A stretch of 64,000 nt of DNA from Zoroaster sp. YZ-2022. Lineage: Eukaryota; Echinodermata; Asteroidea; Forcipulatida; Zoroasteridae. Positions 9,772-21,409 of the stretch are shown here, piece by piece. The stretch spans positions 29,618,366 through 29,682,365 of the forward strand of contig CM055816.1 in assembly GCA_029582265.1 (NCBI GenBank), written 5' to 3'. The number at the start of each line of letters is the position of its first letter. The stretch's first letter is position 1. The translations under genes and the position numbers were made by a program. The notes below the pieces were generated by a model, which saw only the letters and a program-made list of their open reading frames with translations, was not told where the DNA came from and ran no database searches.

Positions 9772-11922
9772 TTTTAATAGTGTTTGTTCTTTCCTTTAAA
9801 ACCCCTTTCGAATACCCATTTAATTGCTAAGTTTCAATAAATCTAGGAGTTATGTTCAACGACTTTGTAATATCTTTCTTGTTGGTTTAGATTTAAATTT
9901 TATATTTAAAAATATCATAACTCAGTTACACTTTTGATTTTTACAAAATGTACATCATCAGAAGTAAGTGTATTGGTGACGCAGGTATGACCTAAAATTG
10001 ACCTTTATTTCAGGTCCAAACCAGAAGTTAAAATTTCCAAAATATTTCTCAAAAACATTATTTTTGTTTTGTTCTGTTCCGTTTGGTATGAAAAATAATG
10101 GCTATTTGAAAAAATAGACTGCTTCAACGAGTCCCTTTCTTTGTTGAAAGTCAAAAGGTTTACAAAACTCATTTGTGTGCCATTTACTCGAAGATGTGAC
10201 ATGCAGTTTATGTATTTACAATAGACCCAAATCCTGATGACGTCGCTGGTTAACCGCATTGCTTAAGTTCCCCGACCCCCTCCCCAAAGGGTACTGCATT
10301 TCAGACAGTTGTGCAGACCATGGGATACACACCACGGGTTCCCATTCTTATGTTACGAGGTAAACAAACTAGTCTGGTCGTTGGACATTTTGACTGGGGG
10401 AAAAAATGGTATAAAGATGATTTTTACACCAGATGAGCAATATGCCATAGAACAACATACAAGTATCTCAAATCCATAAAAATCCTGTTTGTGGAAAATG
10501 TTTTATGAGTGTTTGAATATTTTGCACATTTTTGCTTAATTTGGACCTAAATACATAGTCCAATCAAAATAATATGATAAAAAGGGGTCAACCCAAAACA
10601 AATTGCAACAGAAGCCATTAATCTGCATTTAATTTGGAATAGCTCACAAAATAACATATTAAAAGTACAGGAAAATCGAAGTAGTAGACCAATGCATAAT
10701 TTGCATAGTTTTTTCCCCATTATGGTGTGCACAAAAATGACTTTTTTAGCAATCTTAACATCTGGAGGAAGATCAAACATTCCTCCATGTTTCCATCATA
10801 AGTAGACTAAACTGTTGTTCAGTCACATGAAATTACGATGACATCTCAGTTGTCATGGAAACAACCACTAGAGGGCGCTATACTCACGCGTATTTTAAGC
10901 AACATTTAAATGTGGAACTTTTCGTAATGTTTAAATGTAAGTTATTTTGCTTTAACAGTCATCAAAAAGTTCATCAATTAATTGTACTTACGAGTAAGAG
11001 TGAGTTTAGCGCCCTCTAGTGGTTGTTTCCATGACAACTGATAATGTCATTGTATTTTCATGTGCCTGAACAACAGTTGTAGCAATTTACATTAACATTG
11101 GTCTACTCATGATGGAGAAATGGAAGAATGTTTGATCTCCCTCCAAATCCTATGCTAAGATTACTAAGAATAGTAATTTTTTTGCACACCGTAATGGGAA
11201 AACAAACTATGCATTGTTCCCCACACAGGATTTTTGCGCATTTTTGATATGTTGTTCAACTTAGAAATGTGTCTTGTTTGACACCAAAACGGTTTTTGAA
11301 TTACATTAGTTTGAAGTTTTTTCTGTTAAAACAATCATATCTCATGAACTATATGACATTAACTAACAATCTTTGTGTCATCTTGTAGCTAATTATTTGT
11401 ATCACAATCCATTCAATGATGTCATAACATTTCAAAAGTCCTCACGGCTCAAAGTGGAAGTTAATATGATAAAAAAAAGCGAAACAGCTGGGTATTCGTT
11501 CACGAATACAATTGAGCTCTAGTTTACAATTATAATTATTTATAGATAAATTGATTTCAATTGCCCAGTAGACTTAAAGCACTCGGTAATCTTTGTAAGC
11601 CTAATCTGATCACATGACCCACTTTTGAATAGTTTGTCGGTGGTAGTCCAACAAATAATGGCAACGTGGTGTACATGCGTAATAATGTCGCTGTTTTTCA
11701 ATATGGTAACATTTTAATCTTATTATTACTAGGGAATATTTAATAATGCAGTTGTCTTTGTATTCAGTGGCAATATTCCTGAAAGTTATTCCTGAAATGT
11801 TTTACAAGTATGACATGACATCTTTCAGAACAAAAACAAACCTTTTGCCTGTAACCTTACATGGAGCTGTGTGGGTTCACATTTACCGATGAGGCATTAG
11901 CGTTGTGTAATGCGAGTTACTA

Positions 11923-13190
11923 AAAGATGGTTATTTTAATATTTTTTAATATTCATTGATTTTACTAACCCTAACTCCCTAATGCCATTGTGCTTACGCA
12001 TAACCTGGATCCTCGGAAATCCTTCAGTAGTAAAGTAAGCACATGGTATGCACACATGTTTCTAATCTGTGATATATGTACGTGGCCAGGGACCTTCCCT
12101 GCATGCATGGAGAAATAAACAGTGTCCACTGACCACTGACCTTGCAATCACTACAACAAACATGGATGTATATGTACCATGGAAAGGTACATTTTAGCAA
12201 AGAGCATGTAGCATGTAACCTCAATCCTCCAAAATCCTTCACTTTAGCAAAGAGCATGTAACCTCAATCCTTCAGGTTAGGGTTAATGGTGTTTTAAATT
12301 TTCCTTCTACCCTCCCGACCAATTACTAAAAAGATAAGAAGTACCAGTAATGCGAGTTAGCGCACCAATGTACATGTGTAATGCGAGTTACCATGCACTC
12401 ATATGAATGTAACGAGAATTGAACAACACTGTTTGACAATCACTTGAACTAGTATAGAAGACATCAATACAAATATTACTATATGCCTTTTGAATGAGCC
12501 CTCTACAGGGGACTTAATTTACATGATTTCATACCCATAGTGCCTACCACATGTGTACATAATATGTACATGTACGTGTATACTCTCCGATTGACATTGA
12601 ATATTACGTTTTCTTTTTGGTGTTCTGTGAATTAAATTTGATTTGCATAGGCTATAACTTGTAGGTTAGTAAAATAAAACTACAGTAGCTATACATATCT
12701 GACATCTTTGGTGGATGATAATTTAGCTTGTACATGTATGTAGGCTAATCCTGAGGGATACATTTTGATTGTGACCATGCAGTGAATCATTTTATTGTAA
12801 ATCAAATATGAATCATCGTTTGTTGTTTGGCTAAATATTATTTTTACATAATTAATAATAATAATAATAATAATAATGTGTGGACTTACATTGAATATTA
12901 CGTTTTCTTTTTGGTGTTCTGTGAATTAAATTTGATTTGATTTAACTTTTTAATATTTTTCAGGAATATTAAAAGTAAAAGTTGTGAATACAAATCTTCA
13001 AATTGCTCGCAACTTTGTTGACAGACAACGTGATGTAATGCGAGTTACCAAGTTTTTAACACCTCACTACCCTTCTGTAGTATGGTCTTTATTTTTATAG
13101 CCCCTATTTGTATCAAGGCATAATAGTTATTGAGTATGTATACTCATTTGCTTGTAGAGCTTTCTCTTTGAGGAAACTTTTGAAATACAA
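11923..13190 (+). other. Post-insertion part of copy A with recurrent GTAATGCGAGTTA words
   Basis: Collinear with 28,946-30,420. No exon recognised. GTAATGCGAGTTA or a close variant occurs near 11,907, 12,347, 12,378 and 13,035; copy B keeps four of them (near 29,257, 29,880, 29,911 and 30,265). About two tandem pieces of a 50-bp repeat (TCCTTCACTTTAGCAAAGAG) lie at 12,180-12,290. An (AAT)n microsatellite at 12,847-12,877 is in a segment that copy B lacks. Confidence 0.55.
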
Positions 13191-13194
13191 TTCC

Positions 13195-16100
13195 CTTAGC
13201 TAACTTTAGTGCCGTTTTGGTGCCAAGTTGGTGCAGTTTTAGTGTAGGCATTTGAAAAAAATTGGTGTACCCCAAAACTACACCAGAGCTGTGTTATTGG
13301 TGCACTTTTGGTGTAGTCCCAATTATTTAAATTAGTACTAAAGAGCACCAGTGGTGCATTTTGGTGCTGAAAAATTTGGTGTAGTATTGGTGCATATGGT
13401 TTTGGTGTAGTTTTGGTGTACATGCAGTCCCAACAGTGCACGAGTGGTGTATTTTGGTACATGTACAGATATTGGTGTAGCATTGGTGCACATGGTTTTG
13501 GTGTAGTCCAAATTATTTAAACTAGTACATGCACTAAAGCATTGGTCCAGCTGCTTTATTTTATACTTCACATTGGAAAACTACCAAAATGAGTGCAGAC
13601 TTCGTGTATACATATACATGTAAAAATAACTGCAGTATACCCTTACAGAAATATCATGGAGCTTGCTGGCAATCTTGCAGGGTTCCAAAAATGCAAATTA
13701 GTTCAAGCTTGCAGCAAGCTTGCAGACAAGATTGCAGCAAGCCTGTAAGCTTGCAGGGGTTCCAAAAATGAAAATTAGGGCAAGCTTGCTGCAATTTTGC
13801 AAGCTTGCATGAATATGCAAACTACTTACAGACACATTTCAGCTTAATAGAGCTTGCAGATATTTCTAATATGCAAGCTTGCAAAAGCTTAAATACAATT
13901 TTGTGCTGTAATTTGCTGACATACATGTATGTCGATCTACAAGCTTTCTGATTGTGCAACAGCATATGAAGTATAATCTCTTTTTGGAAAATGTTGAAAT
14001 GCTGTAGCTTCATCAGGGAGAAAGAGGCTGGTTGTCATCCAATCTTTGATCACAGTAGCAGCATCAGTCATATGTAGTTTATCGTAGAACAACTTAGTCT
14101 GTGTATTCAAATTAAAGAAAGGAGACAAATATTAGAAAAGCCAGGTATTTCTCCTTCCACCAATTTAAATTTGAAATGTGGATATTATATATTTGCACAG
14201 ATACAATTACATGCAGGTACATGCTCTTTCCATGATGTAAATCACCCCCAAATTATTAGATTTTTGAAAAGGAACCTCCTGATGAGTTCTTAAATATAAT
14301 GATAATGGATATGTACATGTAACTTCTTGTATATCCATCATGTGGATGTGACTGCAATACATGTATTTTCAAGAGCCATGCAGTATTTACAGTTCTATAT
14401 GTGCTTTTCAATCATCATTCAGTTAATTATTCCTGAATTACCATATGATTACACCATGTAGTTGTTAATGAAATCATTACTATACAACATGAATAGCAAA
14501 AATAATGAACACCATTTCAAAACAAAACAATTTTGCACTCAAAGGTTTTGCAAAATTCAATAGGTTTACAGATCAATTCAAGACTGCATTCAGCATTTCT
14601 GTATTTGCAGTACTCAATAGCCCATAGTGTACAATTCACATTCACATGTGTCCTTTCTCTATGCATGAAGTAAAATCATTCATACAGTTCATGAGATTGA
14701 AAAAGTACAATCATCTTACCATCAATAATCCCATTCCAGCTGCTTCACAAAACTTGCTTGAAATTTCACTGCTTCCATTGAAAAACTGCTGTATACTGTA
14801 GATCTGTTTCTTCCAGTTTGAATTTAGAGCACACACTGCAGAGGCATATATACATGTACATATGTACATGCAGCTTGACCATGAATTAAGGTCCAATGAT
14901 TGGCCAGACAGCTATGGCCACACAGTGTCAAGTTACACACACTACCCCATTCAGTGATAGTATTACATAATCAATGCAAATTATGTGCACTGCACTAGAG
15001 GTATCAATTACAGCTTGCTTGCCTGTAGTCTGTGTAATTCCAATAAGTGGGTTACACACAAATAAACAACTTACTTAATGTATTTGGGTATGAGCAAAGT
15101 CATCATGTAGATAGTATGTATTAATGTACACCTGTACATTTGATAAATATATGCTGCCTCCACAAATATACTCATCAGATCACAGCTACATGTAGGTTAG
15201 TAAAATGATTGACCATCAGGTTGTTTATTTATTCTGCATGTATAGGCTAGAGAATTTCAGTCATGATGAAAAAACACTTAGTTGGTTCATGGAGGTAGAA
15301 TATCACTTTGCATGGTAGCAATTACAAATATGGTTCATTTCAAACTTGTGTATACTTTAGACCTGAACAATATATGATTCTGCTATACATTAAAGGAGGC
15401 AGAAGGTATATAGAACTTTAAAGATCTGGTCTTTTTATTACTAGATTTCATGATTTGCCAAACAATATTGAGGGATTTAATATAATACATAAATTGAATA
15501 TTAGGCCTATGTGTTATTTCAAAATTGTACATACATAATTATACATATGTATGTACTTTCTGAAAATAAATTACTCTTTGGACTATGAGTAATTCACTGA
15601 TTTGAATAAAAAATTTAATTGCATTAATTTGGTTAAATTTGTTATATATATTATGAGGCTGAGGATTATACATGTATTTCCTTGAAAAAGCATATGCATT
15701 GTAAAATGCAAGATGAAATTTAATTACCGTACAGCATTATACATGATGAATAAAATATAGTACAATTATTAACAACCAACAAGTTTGCAAGAAGGCAAGC
15801 TTGGCAACATATAGACCTAGCTGGTCAACCATGTCCACGCTATAGAGTCTTTTAAAGTGGAATCAAGTTTTAAAGTACATTTGGTGCCTTATTGGTGTAG
15901 GGGGATTCAGGCTAATATGTAAGTGTATCTGCAGTTTGGTGCATTATTGTAGTTTGATTCAGACTAAGTATATCTGGTGCACGTTTGGTGTGGTTACTTT
16001 ATTTGTAAGTAATTTTGGTGCCTTATTGGTGTAGGAGAAATTCAGAATAGGCCCAAGTGTATTTGGTGCACTATTGGTGCACGCTGCAAATTGACAAAGA

Positions 16101-16243
16101 CAATTTGGTGCTCTATTGGTGTCCATTGGTGTCCATTGGTGGAGAGTTTGTATTGGTATACTTCTGGTGCAGACAACAGGTACACTAAAAGTACACCAGA
16201 AATGTACTAAAAATTACGTTGGTGTACACCAGAGTTGGCTAAG
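13195..16243. mobile_element. 3.05-kb TIR element with TTGGTGTAG subterminal repeats (copy A only)
   Basis: Copy B is continuous here (AAATACAACACTTGAATT at 30,412-30,430). Copy A has about 3,049 extra bp with inverted ends CTTAGCTAACTTTAGTG and, at the right, the complement of CTTAGCCAACTCTGGTG. Both ends hold many copies of a GGTGYA/TTGGTGTAG word (13,200-13,560 and 15,880-16,230), the layout of clustered transposase-binding sites in several DNA transposon superfamilies. Near 13,660-13,900 a CTTGCAGCAAGCTTGCAG word is locally repeated. No frame over about 80 codons looks like a protein, so it is non-autonomous. A clean target duplication was not identified. Confidence 0.72.
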
Positions 16244-16249
16244 CACTTG

Positions 16250-17825
16250 AATTTTTTGGTTCTTATTAGAACCTGTCGAGCATGCGAACAAATTTTCTTT
16301 ATTGACTTCTTTCGGGTACACCATGTAATAATCTCTTCTTGGAAGAAGTGATGGCTCTGAGAAGAGCCGATTGATTTGTTTTCAACATTTCGACTAGTCT
16401 GCTCAAGTCATCATCAGGAGACAGACTCTCCTGACGATGACTTGAGCAGACTAGGCTTGGGCGGTTCCACAATTTCTGGAACCGGTTCGGTTCCAAAAAA
16501 AAGACTCGGTTCCGAGTCGGAACCGGTTCCAAGAGATTCAAAGAAAAACATAAGGATTACAGAAAATAATAAAACATACGGTCTATTCAAACTTCGTTGT
16601 GTCCCTGATACGAAACGAAGGAGTTTCAATTTTCAACCGTAAATGCAGTGATGATAATGTTGTTTAATTTAAAATATGTTTCAGAAACTTTAAAGAAACT
16701 TTTTGGAAACGTTAAGCTAAATTAGAGATTTGCTTCCATTATCCTACCGTTAGCAAACAACGTTACAAGCAGTGGTAGTACATGCCATGGCTTTGCATGC
16801 ACATGCTTCAGGGGTTGGAGCAATTAAGCAATTACAGTAGGGGTGGTAACCCCTATGCACAAGGTACCATACTACCGTCCATGCTTATTGAAATTACATT
16901 ATAAGAACACTAGCAACATGACTAACTTTGTCACAAGATTATCCATATTACGGGGCCACCTTGATCATTCCACTTCTCATGACACGTACGTGCTGTCAAC
17001 ATTTTAACATCATCATGACCAAAGTATCCATGTTAGGGGGCCAATTTATAAACGGGGGTTAGTGCAATTAAGCAATTGTACCACCCCCTATACACAAGGT
17101 ACCGTACTTCCGTCCATGCCATATTGAAAGTACATAAAGAACACTAGCAACACGACTATTAACTTCGTCACAAGTTTAATCCATATTACGGGGCCACCTT
17201 GATCACTCCACTTCTCAAGACACGTGCTGTCAACTTTTAACAACATCTCCATAACCAAAGTATCCATGTTATGGGGCCAATTTATAAACAACTCGGTGAC
17301 ACACAATGCATACTACGAATGCACAGACATTGCGGTTTGCATCAGTTGTGTGTGTGGTGCCTTCGCAAGTTTGCTGCAGTGTACACATTTTGTCGGTCAC
17401 TCATCAAAGAGAATCGGGTATTTTGACTGGAGCCGGTTCTCGGCTCTATAGAGTTGGAGCTCAGAAAACTGCGTATTTCAATTGGAGCCGGGTTGGTCCT
17501 CAGAGTCGGGTGTTTTGCTGGAGCCGGCTCTGACTGGGACACGGCTCCCAGCCGGCTCTGGGACTCGGCTCCCAGCCGGCTCTGGGAACCGGGTATTTGA
17601 AGGACTCGGTTCCGGAACCGACTCTTGCGAGTACCCGGTTCTTTAAAAGAGTGGAACCGCGGTTCCGATTCTCAATTTGGAATCGGGTAGAACCGGGTAC
17701 CCGCCGGAACCACCCAAGCCTAGAGCAGACTTGTCGAGGCATTGAGAACAAACCAACCGGCATTTCTCAGAGCCATCACTTCTAAGAAGAGATTATTACA
17801 TGGTGTACCTGAAAGAACTCAATAA
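16250..17825. mobile_element. Penelope-like palindromic retroelement end in copy A, split by a hAT element
   Basis: Arms of about 150 bp face each other: TTCTTGGAAGAAGTGATGGC (from 16,334) and GAGCCATCACTTCT (from 17,769), with GTCTGCTCAAGTCATCATC and CAGACTAGTCGAAATGTTG-type sequence near the centre. The same palindrome, shorter in its centre, is at 30,420-30,670. On the minus strand 16,417-16,388 reads CTGATGA, a helix GACT/AGTC, then GAAA: the conserved core of hammerhead ribozymes, which are known in Penelope-like element terminal repeats. Only the core is visible; flanking helices I and III were not established. Confidence 0.45.
16452..17722. mobile_element. 1.27-kb hAT-like non-autonomous element (copy A only)
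   Basis: Inverted ends TAGGCTTGGGCGGTTCC and GGAACCACCCAAGCCTA. An exact 8-bp target duplication, GAGCAGAC, occurs at 16,444-16,451 and 17,723-17,730. Eight-base duplications and TAGGxxTGGGC ends are characteristic of hAT transposons. The interior has alternating GGAACCGG/CGGTTCC blocks (16,480-16,530; 17,420-17,700) that yield spurious frames on both strands. Copy B has the palindrome without this insertion. Confidence 0.85.
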
Positions 17826-17929
17826 CATCTATCTCCACCATGAAAAGCCTCAAATCCTACATAAATGTTCTTTACTTGCACATTTTTCAGCATTATGTCA
17901 TCATTGGTGATATATTTTGTGACAATTAA

Positions 17930-18144
17930 AGGGGCAGTATCGTCATGATCAACAGGGCATGGAATCAGAGTGCTATTTTTAGATTAAGTCAGTGACTGCC
18001 ATAAATGATAAGGTCATATTGCTGTTGCTGCTGTATAAATGAACCAGCTATTAATTTTCAGTCACTGTGTTCATCTTAAACTAAGACACCGATTCCATGC
18101 CCTGTTGAAAGTCTGCTTTGATCGTGATGATACTGTCCCTTTGA
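17930..18144. mobile_element. Palindromic MITE, GGGACAGTATCGTC family (copy A)
   Basis: Left end AAGGGGCAGTATCGTCATG, right end GATACTGTCCCTTT. Inverted internal blocks GGCATGGAATC/GATTCCATGCCC and CAGTGACTG/CAGTCACTG. It is matched almost base for base at 33,432-33,648, so it was present before the duplication. Confidence 0.85.
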
Positions 18145-18397
18145 AGGGAAGGTACAATTTATTACCAGATCATCAAAATATTATCTAAAACCTTACTACA
18201 TGTAGGTGTGACCTTCGTATACACGTATCAATCATCACATGATTCTATCTGAGGAGAGAACAGTAAATTATGTATGTGCAGTATGTCTGCAACTTTTTGT
18301 AAAATGAAAAAGAAAAACAGGAGAAACATATATAGTAACAATTCTTAATTGAATATTGAAATAGCAGTTCACCGTAATTTCACTGCAATTTCTGGTC

Positions 18398-18554
18398 ATG
18401 TTGGTGTGTGTCTCAGGTGACATGTTCTTCCCTGGAACGACCCAATACATAGAGCGTGGTCATAGAGGTGTAGTCTCTTGTCCAGCATTATCTGCTGCTG
18501 GGCTGACACCAAGCGATGTGGATGCTATCTACTGGCATCCTGGTGTCATTGAAG
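18398..18554 (+). pseudogene. Copy B exon 1: leader remnant and first half of Ig domain 1
   Basis: Nearly identical to copy A exon 1 from the internal ATG onward (MLVCVSGDMFFPG; VVSC and IYWHPG retained), with a phase-1 donor GAAG|GTAATT. The upstream sequence is not the copy A intron: a deletion joins the TTTCACTGCAATTTC repeat directly to CTGGTCATG, and no AG acceptor with a pyrimidine tract is visible. Translation could start only at the internal Met, giving a weak signal peptide. With the exon 4 stop, this suggests a decayed or truncated gene, though an unspliced 5' start cannot be excluded. Confidence 0.65.
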
Positions 18555-18597
18555 GTAATTAACGCTCACTTAAATCTAAATTGCTTCTAAAGCATGA

Positions 18598-19047
18598 GGG
18601 TAGAATGTTGTATCCGACTGCCACTTTTTCTCATTCAATATAACCAATAAAGTCATCTTACCTACCTCGTAAGGTGGAGAACATATATGGATGATGATGG
18701 ACATAATTATTCCAGGATATTTATTTCATGAAAAATCAGGCATTTTTGGTATACGATGACTTCCTCAGTCATGTCAGTCTGATCTTGTAAACTCCACAAT
18801 TAGTGACCAACACAGTCATTGTACATGTGCAGTGGCAACTATAATAGGATCCTTCTATTTTCTGAAGGGGAGGATTTTTTTACAAGGGAAATAAAGTCCG
18901 AAAACCATCATAAAAGTGGATTTTAAAGATAGTTTTCGCTTTCTGTACCACCAAAAATCGATAGAATAATTTTTTAACTGGTTAGTGGTCTCAAAAAAAT
19001 TCCAAAAAAGCCCTTAAAAAATGGCGGTCGGATACGACATTCTTTCC
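18598..19047. mobile_element. CGTATCCGAC-family MITE (copy B ortholog)
   Basis: Same intronic position as 4,929-5,380, with flanks AAGCATGA (18,590) and AAGAATGA (19,048). About 95% identical to the copy A element by eye, so the insertion predates the duplication and acts as a neutral divergence yardstick next to the Ig exons. Confidence 0.85.
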
Positions 19048-19214
19048 AAGAATGAAACCTCAGATGTTACAATCAGAACATTCTAAGGGCAATTCCATGC
19101 TTACATTACATTTTTGAAGTTTTGGACCTACTCTTAATACCATAATTTATATTTCACTTATCAGTTTTGTCACAATAGTTGCATTATACCCAGACCTTAC
19201 TCAGCACAAACAAA

Positions 19215-21285
19215 GTAATTTCAGAAATTAGTTATATATGTACTGTACGCTATAAGAGAAATTAGTTATATATGTACTGTACGCTATAAGAGAAATTAGT
19301 TATATATGTACTGTACGCTATAAGAGAAATTAGTTATATATGTACTGTACGCTATAAGAGAAATTAGTTATATATGTACTGTACGCTATAAGAGAAATTA
19401 GTTATATATGTACTGTAACGCAATAAGAGAAATTAGTTATATATGTACTGTACGCTATAAGAGAAATTAGTTATATATGTACTGTACGCTATAAGAGAAA
19501 TTAGTTATATATGTACTGTACGCTATAAGAGAAATTAGTTATATATGTACTGTACGCTATAAGAGAAATTAGTTATATATGTACTGTACGCTATAAGAGA
19601 AATTAGTTATATATGTACTGTACGCAATAAGAGAAATTAGTTATATATGTACTGTACGCTATAAGAGAAATTAGTTATATATGTACTGTACGCTATAAGA
19701 GAAATTAGTTATATATGTACTGTACGCTATAAGAGAAATTAGTTATATATGTACTGTACGCTATAAGAGAAATTAGTTATATATGTACTGTAACGCAATA
19801 AGAGAAATTAGTTATATATGTACTGTAACGCAATAAGAGAAATTAGTTATATATGTACTGTACGCTATAAGAGAAATTCGTTATATATGTACTGTACGCT
19901 ATAAGAGAAATTAGTTATATATGTACTGTACGCTATAAGAGAAATTAGTTATATATGTACTGTACGCTATAAGAGAAATTAGTTATATATGTACTGTACG
20001 CTATAAGAGAAATTAGTTATATATGTACTGTACGCTGTAAGAGAAATTAGTTATATATGTACTGTACGCTATAAGAGAAATTAGTTATATATGTACTGTA
20101 CGCAATAAGAGAAATTAGTTATATATGTACTGTACGCTATAAGAGAAATTAGTTATATATGTACTGTACGCTATAAGAGAAATTAGTTATATATGTACTG
20201 TACGCTATAAGAGAAATTAGTTATATATGTACTGTACGCTATAAGAGAAATTAGTTATATATGTACTGTACGCAATAAGAGAAATTAGTTATATATGTAC
20301 TGTACGCTATAAGAGAAATTAGTTATATATGTACTGTAACGCAATAAGAGAAATTAGTTATATATGTACTGTACGCTATAAGAGAAATTAGTTATATACA
20401 TGTATGTACTGTAACGCAATAAGAGAAATTAGTTATATATGTACTGTACGCTATAAGAGAAATTAGTTATATATGTACTGTACGCTATAAGAGAAATTAG
20501 TTATATATGTACTGTACGCTATAAGAGAAATTAGTTATATATGTACTGTAACGCAATAAGAGAAATTAGTTATATATGTACTGTAACGCAATAAGAGAAA
20601 TTAGTTATATATGTACTGTACGCTATAAGAGAAATTAGTTATATATGTACTGTACGCTATAAGAGAAATTAGTTATATATGTACTGTACGCTATAAGAGA
20701 AATTAGTTATATATGTACTGTAACGCAATAAGAGAAATTAGTTATATATGTACTGTAACGCAATAAGAGAAATTAGTTATATATGTACTGTACGCTATAA
20801 GAGAAATTAGTTATATATGTACTGTACGCTATAAGAGAAATTAGTTATATATGTACTGTACGCTATAAGAGAAATTAGTTATATATGTACTGTACGCTAT
20901 AAGAGAAATTAGTTATATATGTACTGTACGCTATAAGAGAAATTAGTTATATATGTACTGTACGCTATAAGAGAAATTAGTTATATATGTACTGTAACGC
21001 AATAAGAGAAATTAGTTATATATGTACTGTACGCTATAAGAGAAATTAGTTATATATGTACTGTACGCTATAAGAGAAATTAGTTATATATGTACTGTAT
21101 GCTATAAGAGAAATTAGTTATATATGTACTGTAACGCAATAAGAGAAATTAGTTATATATGTACTGTACGCTATAAGAGAAATTAGTTATATATGTACTG
21201 TACGCTATAAGAGAAATTAGTTATATATGTACTGTAACGCAATAAGAGAAATTAGTTATATATGTACTGTACGCTATAAGAGAAA
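19215..21285 (+). repeat. 34-bp minisatellite, about 60 copies
   Basis: Unit GAAATTAGTTATATATGTAC plus TGTACGCTATAAGA. Two main variants, GTACGCTATAAG and GTAACGCAATAAG (one base longer), are interspersed in blocks, suggesting repeated block duplication. Copy A has the parent sequence once, at about 5,557-5,592. A single ACATGT insertion interrupts the array near 20,398. The array lies in the intron between exons 1 and 2. Confidence 0.95.
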
Positions 21286-21409
21286 AAGCAACAATTTATG
21301 CATGTCCCCCAAAAACCCAGCATTTTTTCTCTTATACACGTATTTCAAATTTCTTAATTTTTTTGTGTCTACGTATAATGCAACTTCTGTGAAAAAACTG
21401 ATGAGTGAA

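Larger units (their letters stand above)
7685..11522. mobile_element. 3.8-kb Helitron-like element inserted just downstream of exon 4 (copy A only)
   Basis: Copy B reads GTATTTTTACAATTG across this point; copy A has 3,838 extra bp, with TTTA repeated on both sides (7,681-7,684; 11,523-11,526). The right end has a 7-bp hairpin, GTATTCG-TTCA-CGAATAC (11,492-11,509), nine bases before a terminal CTAG. A terminal hairpin plus CTRR is the classic Helitron 3' signature. The left end is the inverted pair GCTGTTTCGC/GCGAAACAGC rather than TC, so a Helentron-type relative is possible. No Rep/helicase is present. The interior has CTTCCGGTCCAAACCGGAAG blocks also seen at 52,690-54,980, and a roughly 300-bp inverted repeat around 10,945. 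Confidence 0.75.
4238..18350 (+). repeat. Segmental duplication, copy A (Ig-gene locus)
   Basis: Collinear with about 18,355-33,842. Shared landmarks in order: GAAATARCAGTT leader, Ig exon 1, an 8-bp-TSD MITE, Ig exons 2 to 4, a block carrying repeated GTAATGCGAGTTA words, a Penelope-like palindrome, a palindromic MITE, and the terminal string ending ACAATTCTTAATT. At 18,350 that terminal string is followed directly by the start of the next copy, giving the tandem-duplication junction. At 33,842 the same string is followed by unrelated sequence. Most length difference between copies comes from transposon insertions and array expansions, listed separately. Confidence 0.9.

Noticed and set aside
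16299..17763. Frames of 60-88 codons in the GGAACCGG-rich hAT element
   Set aside because: Both strands are open in several frames because of the repeated GGTTCC/GGAACC words; composition follows the repeat.
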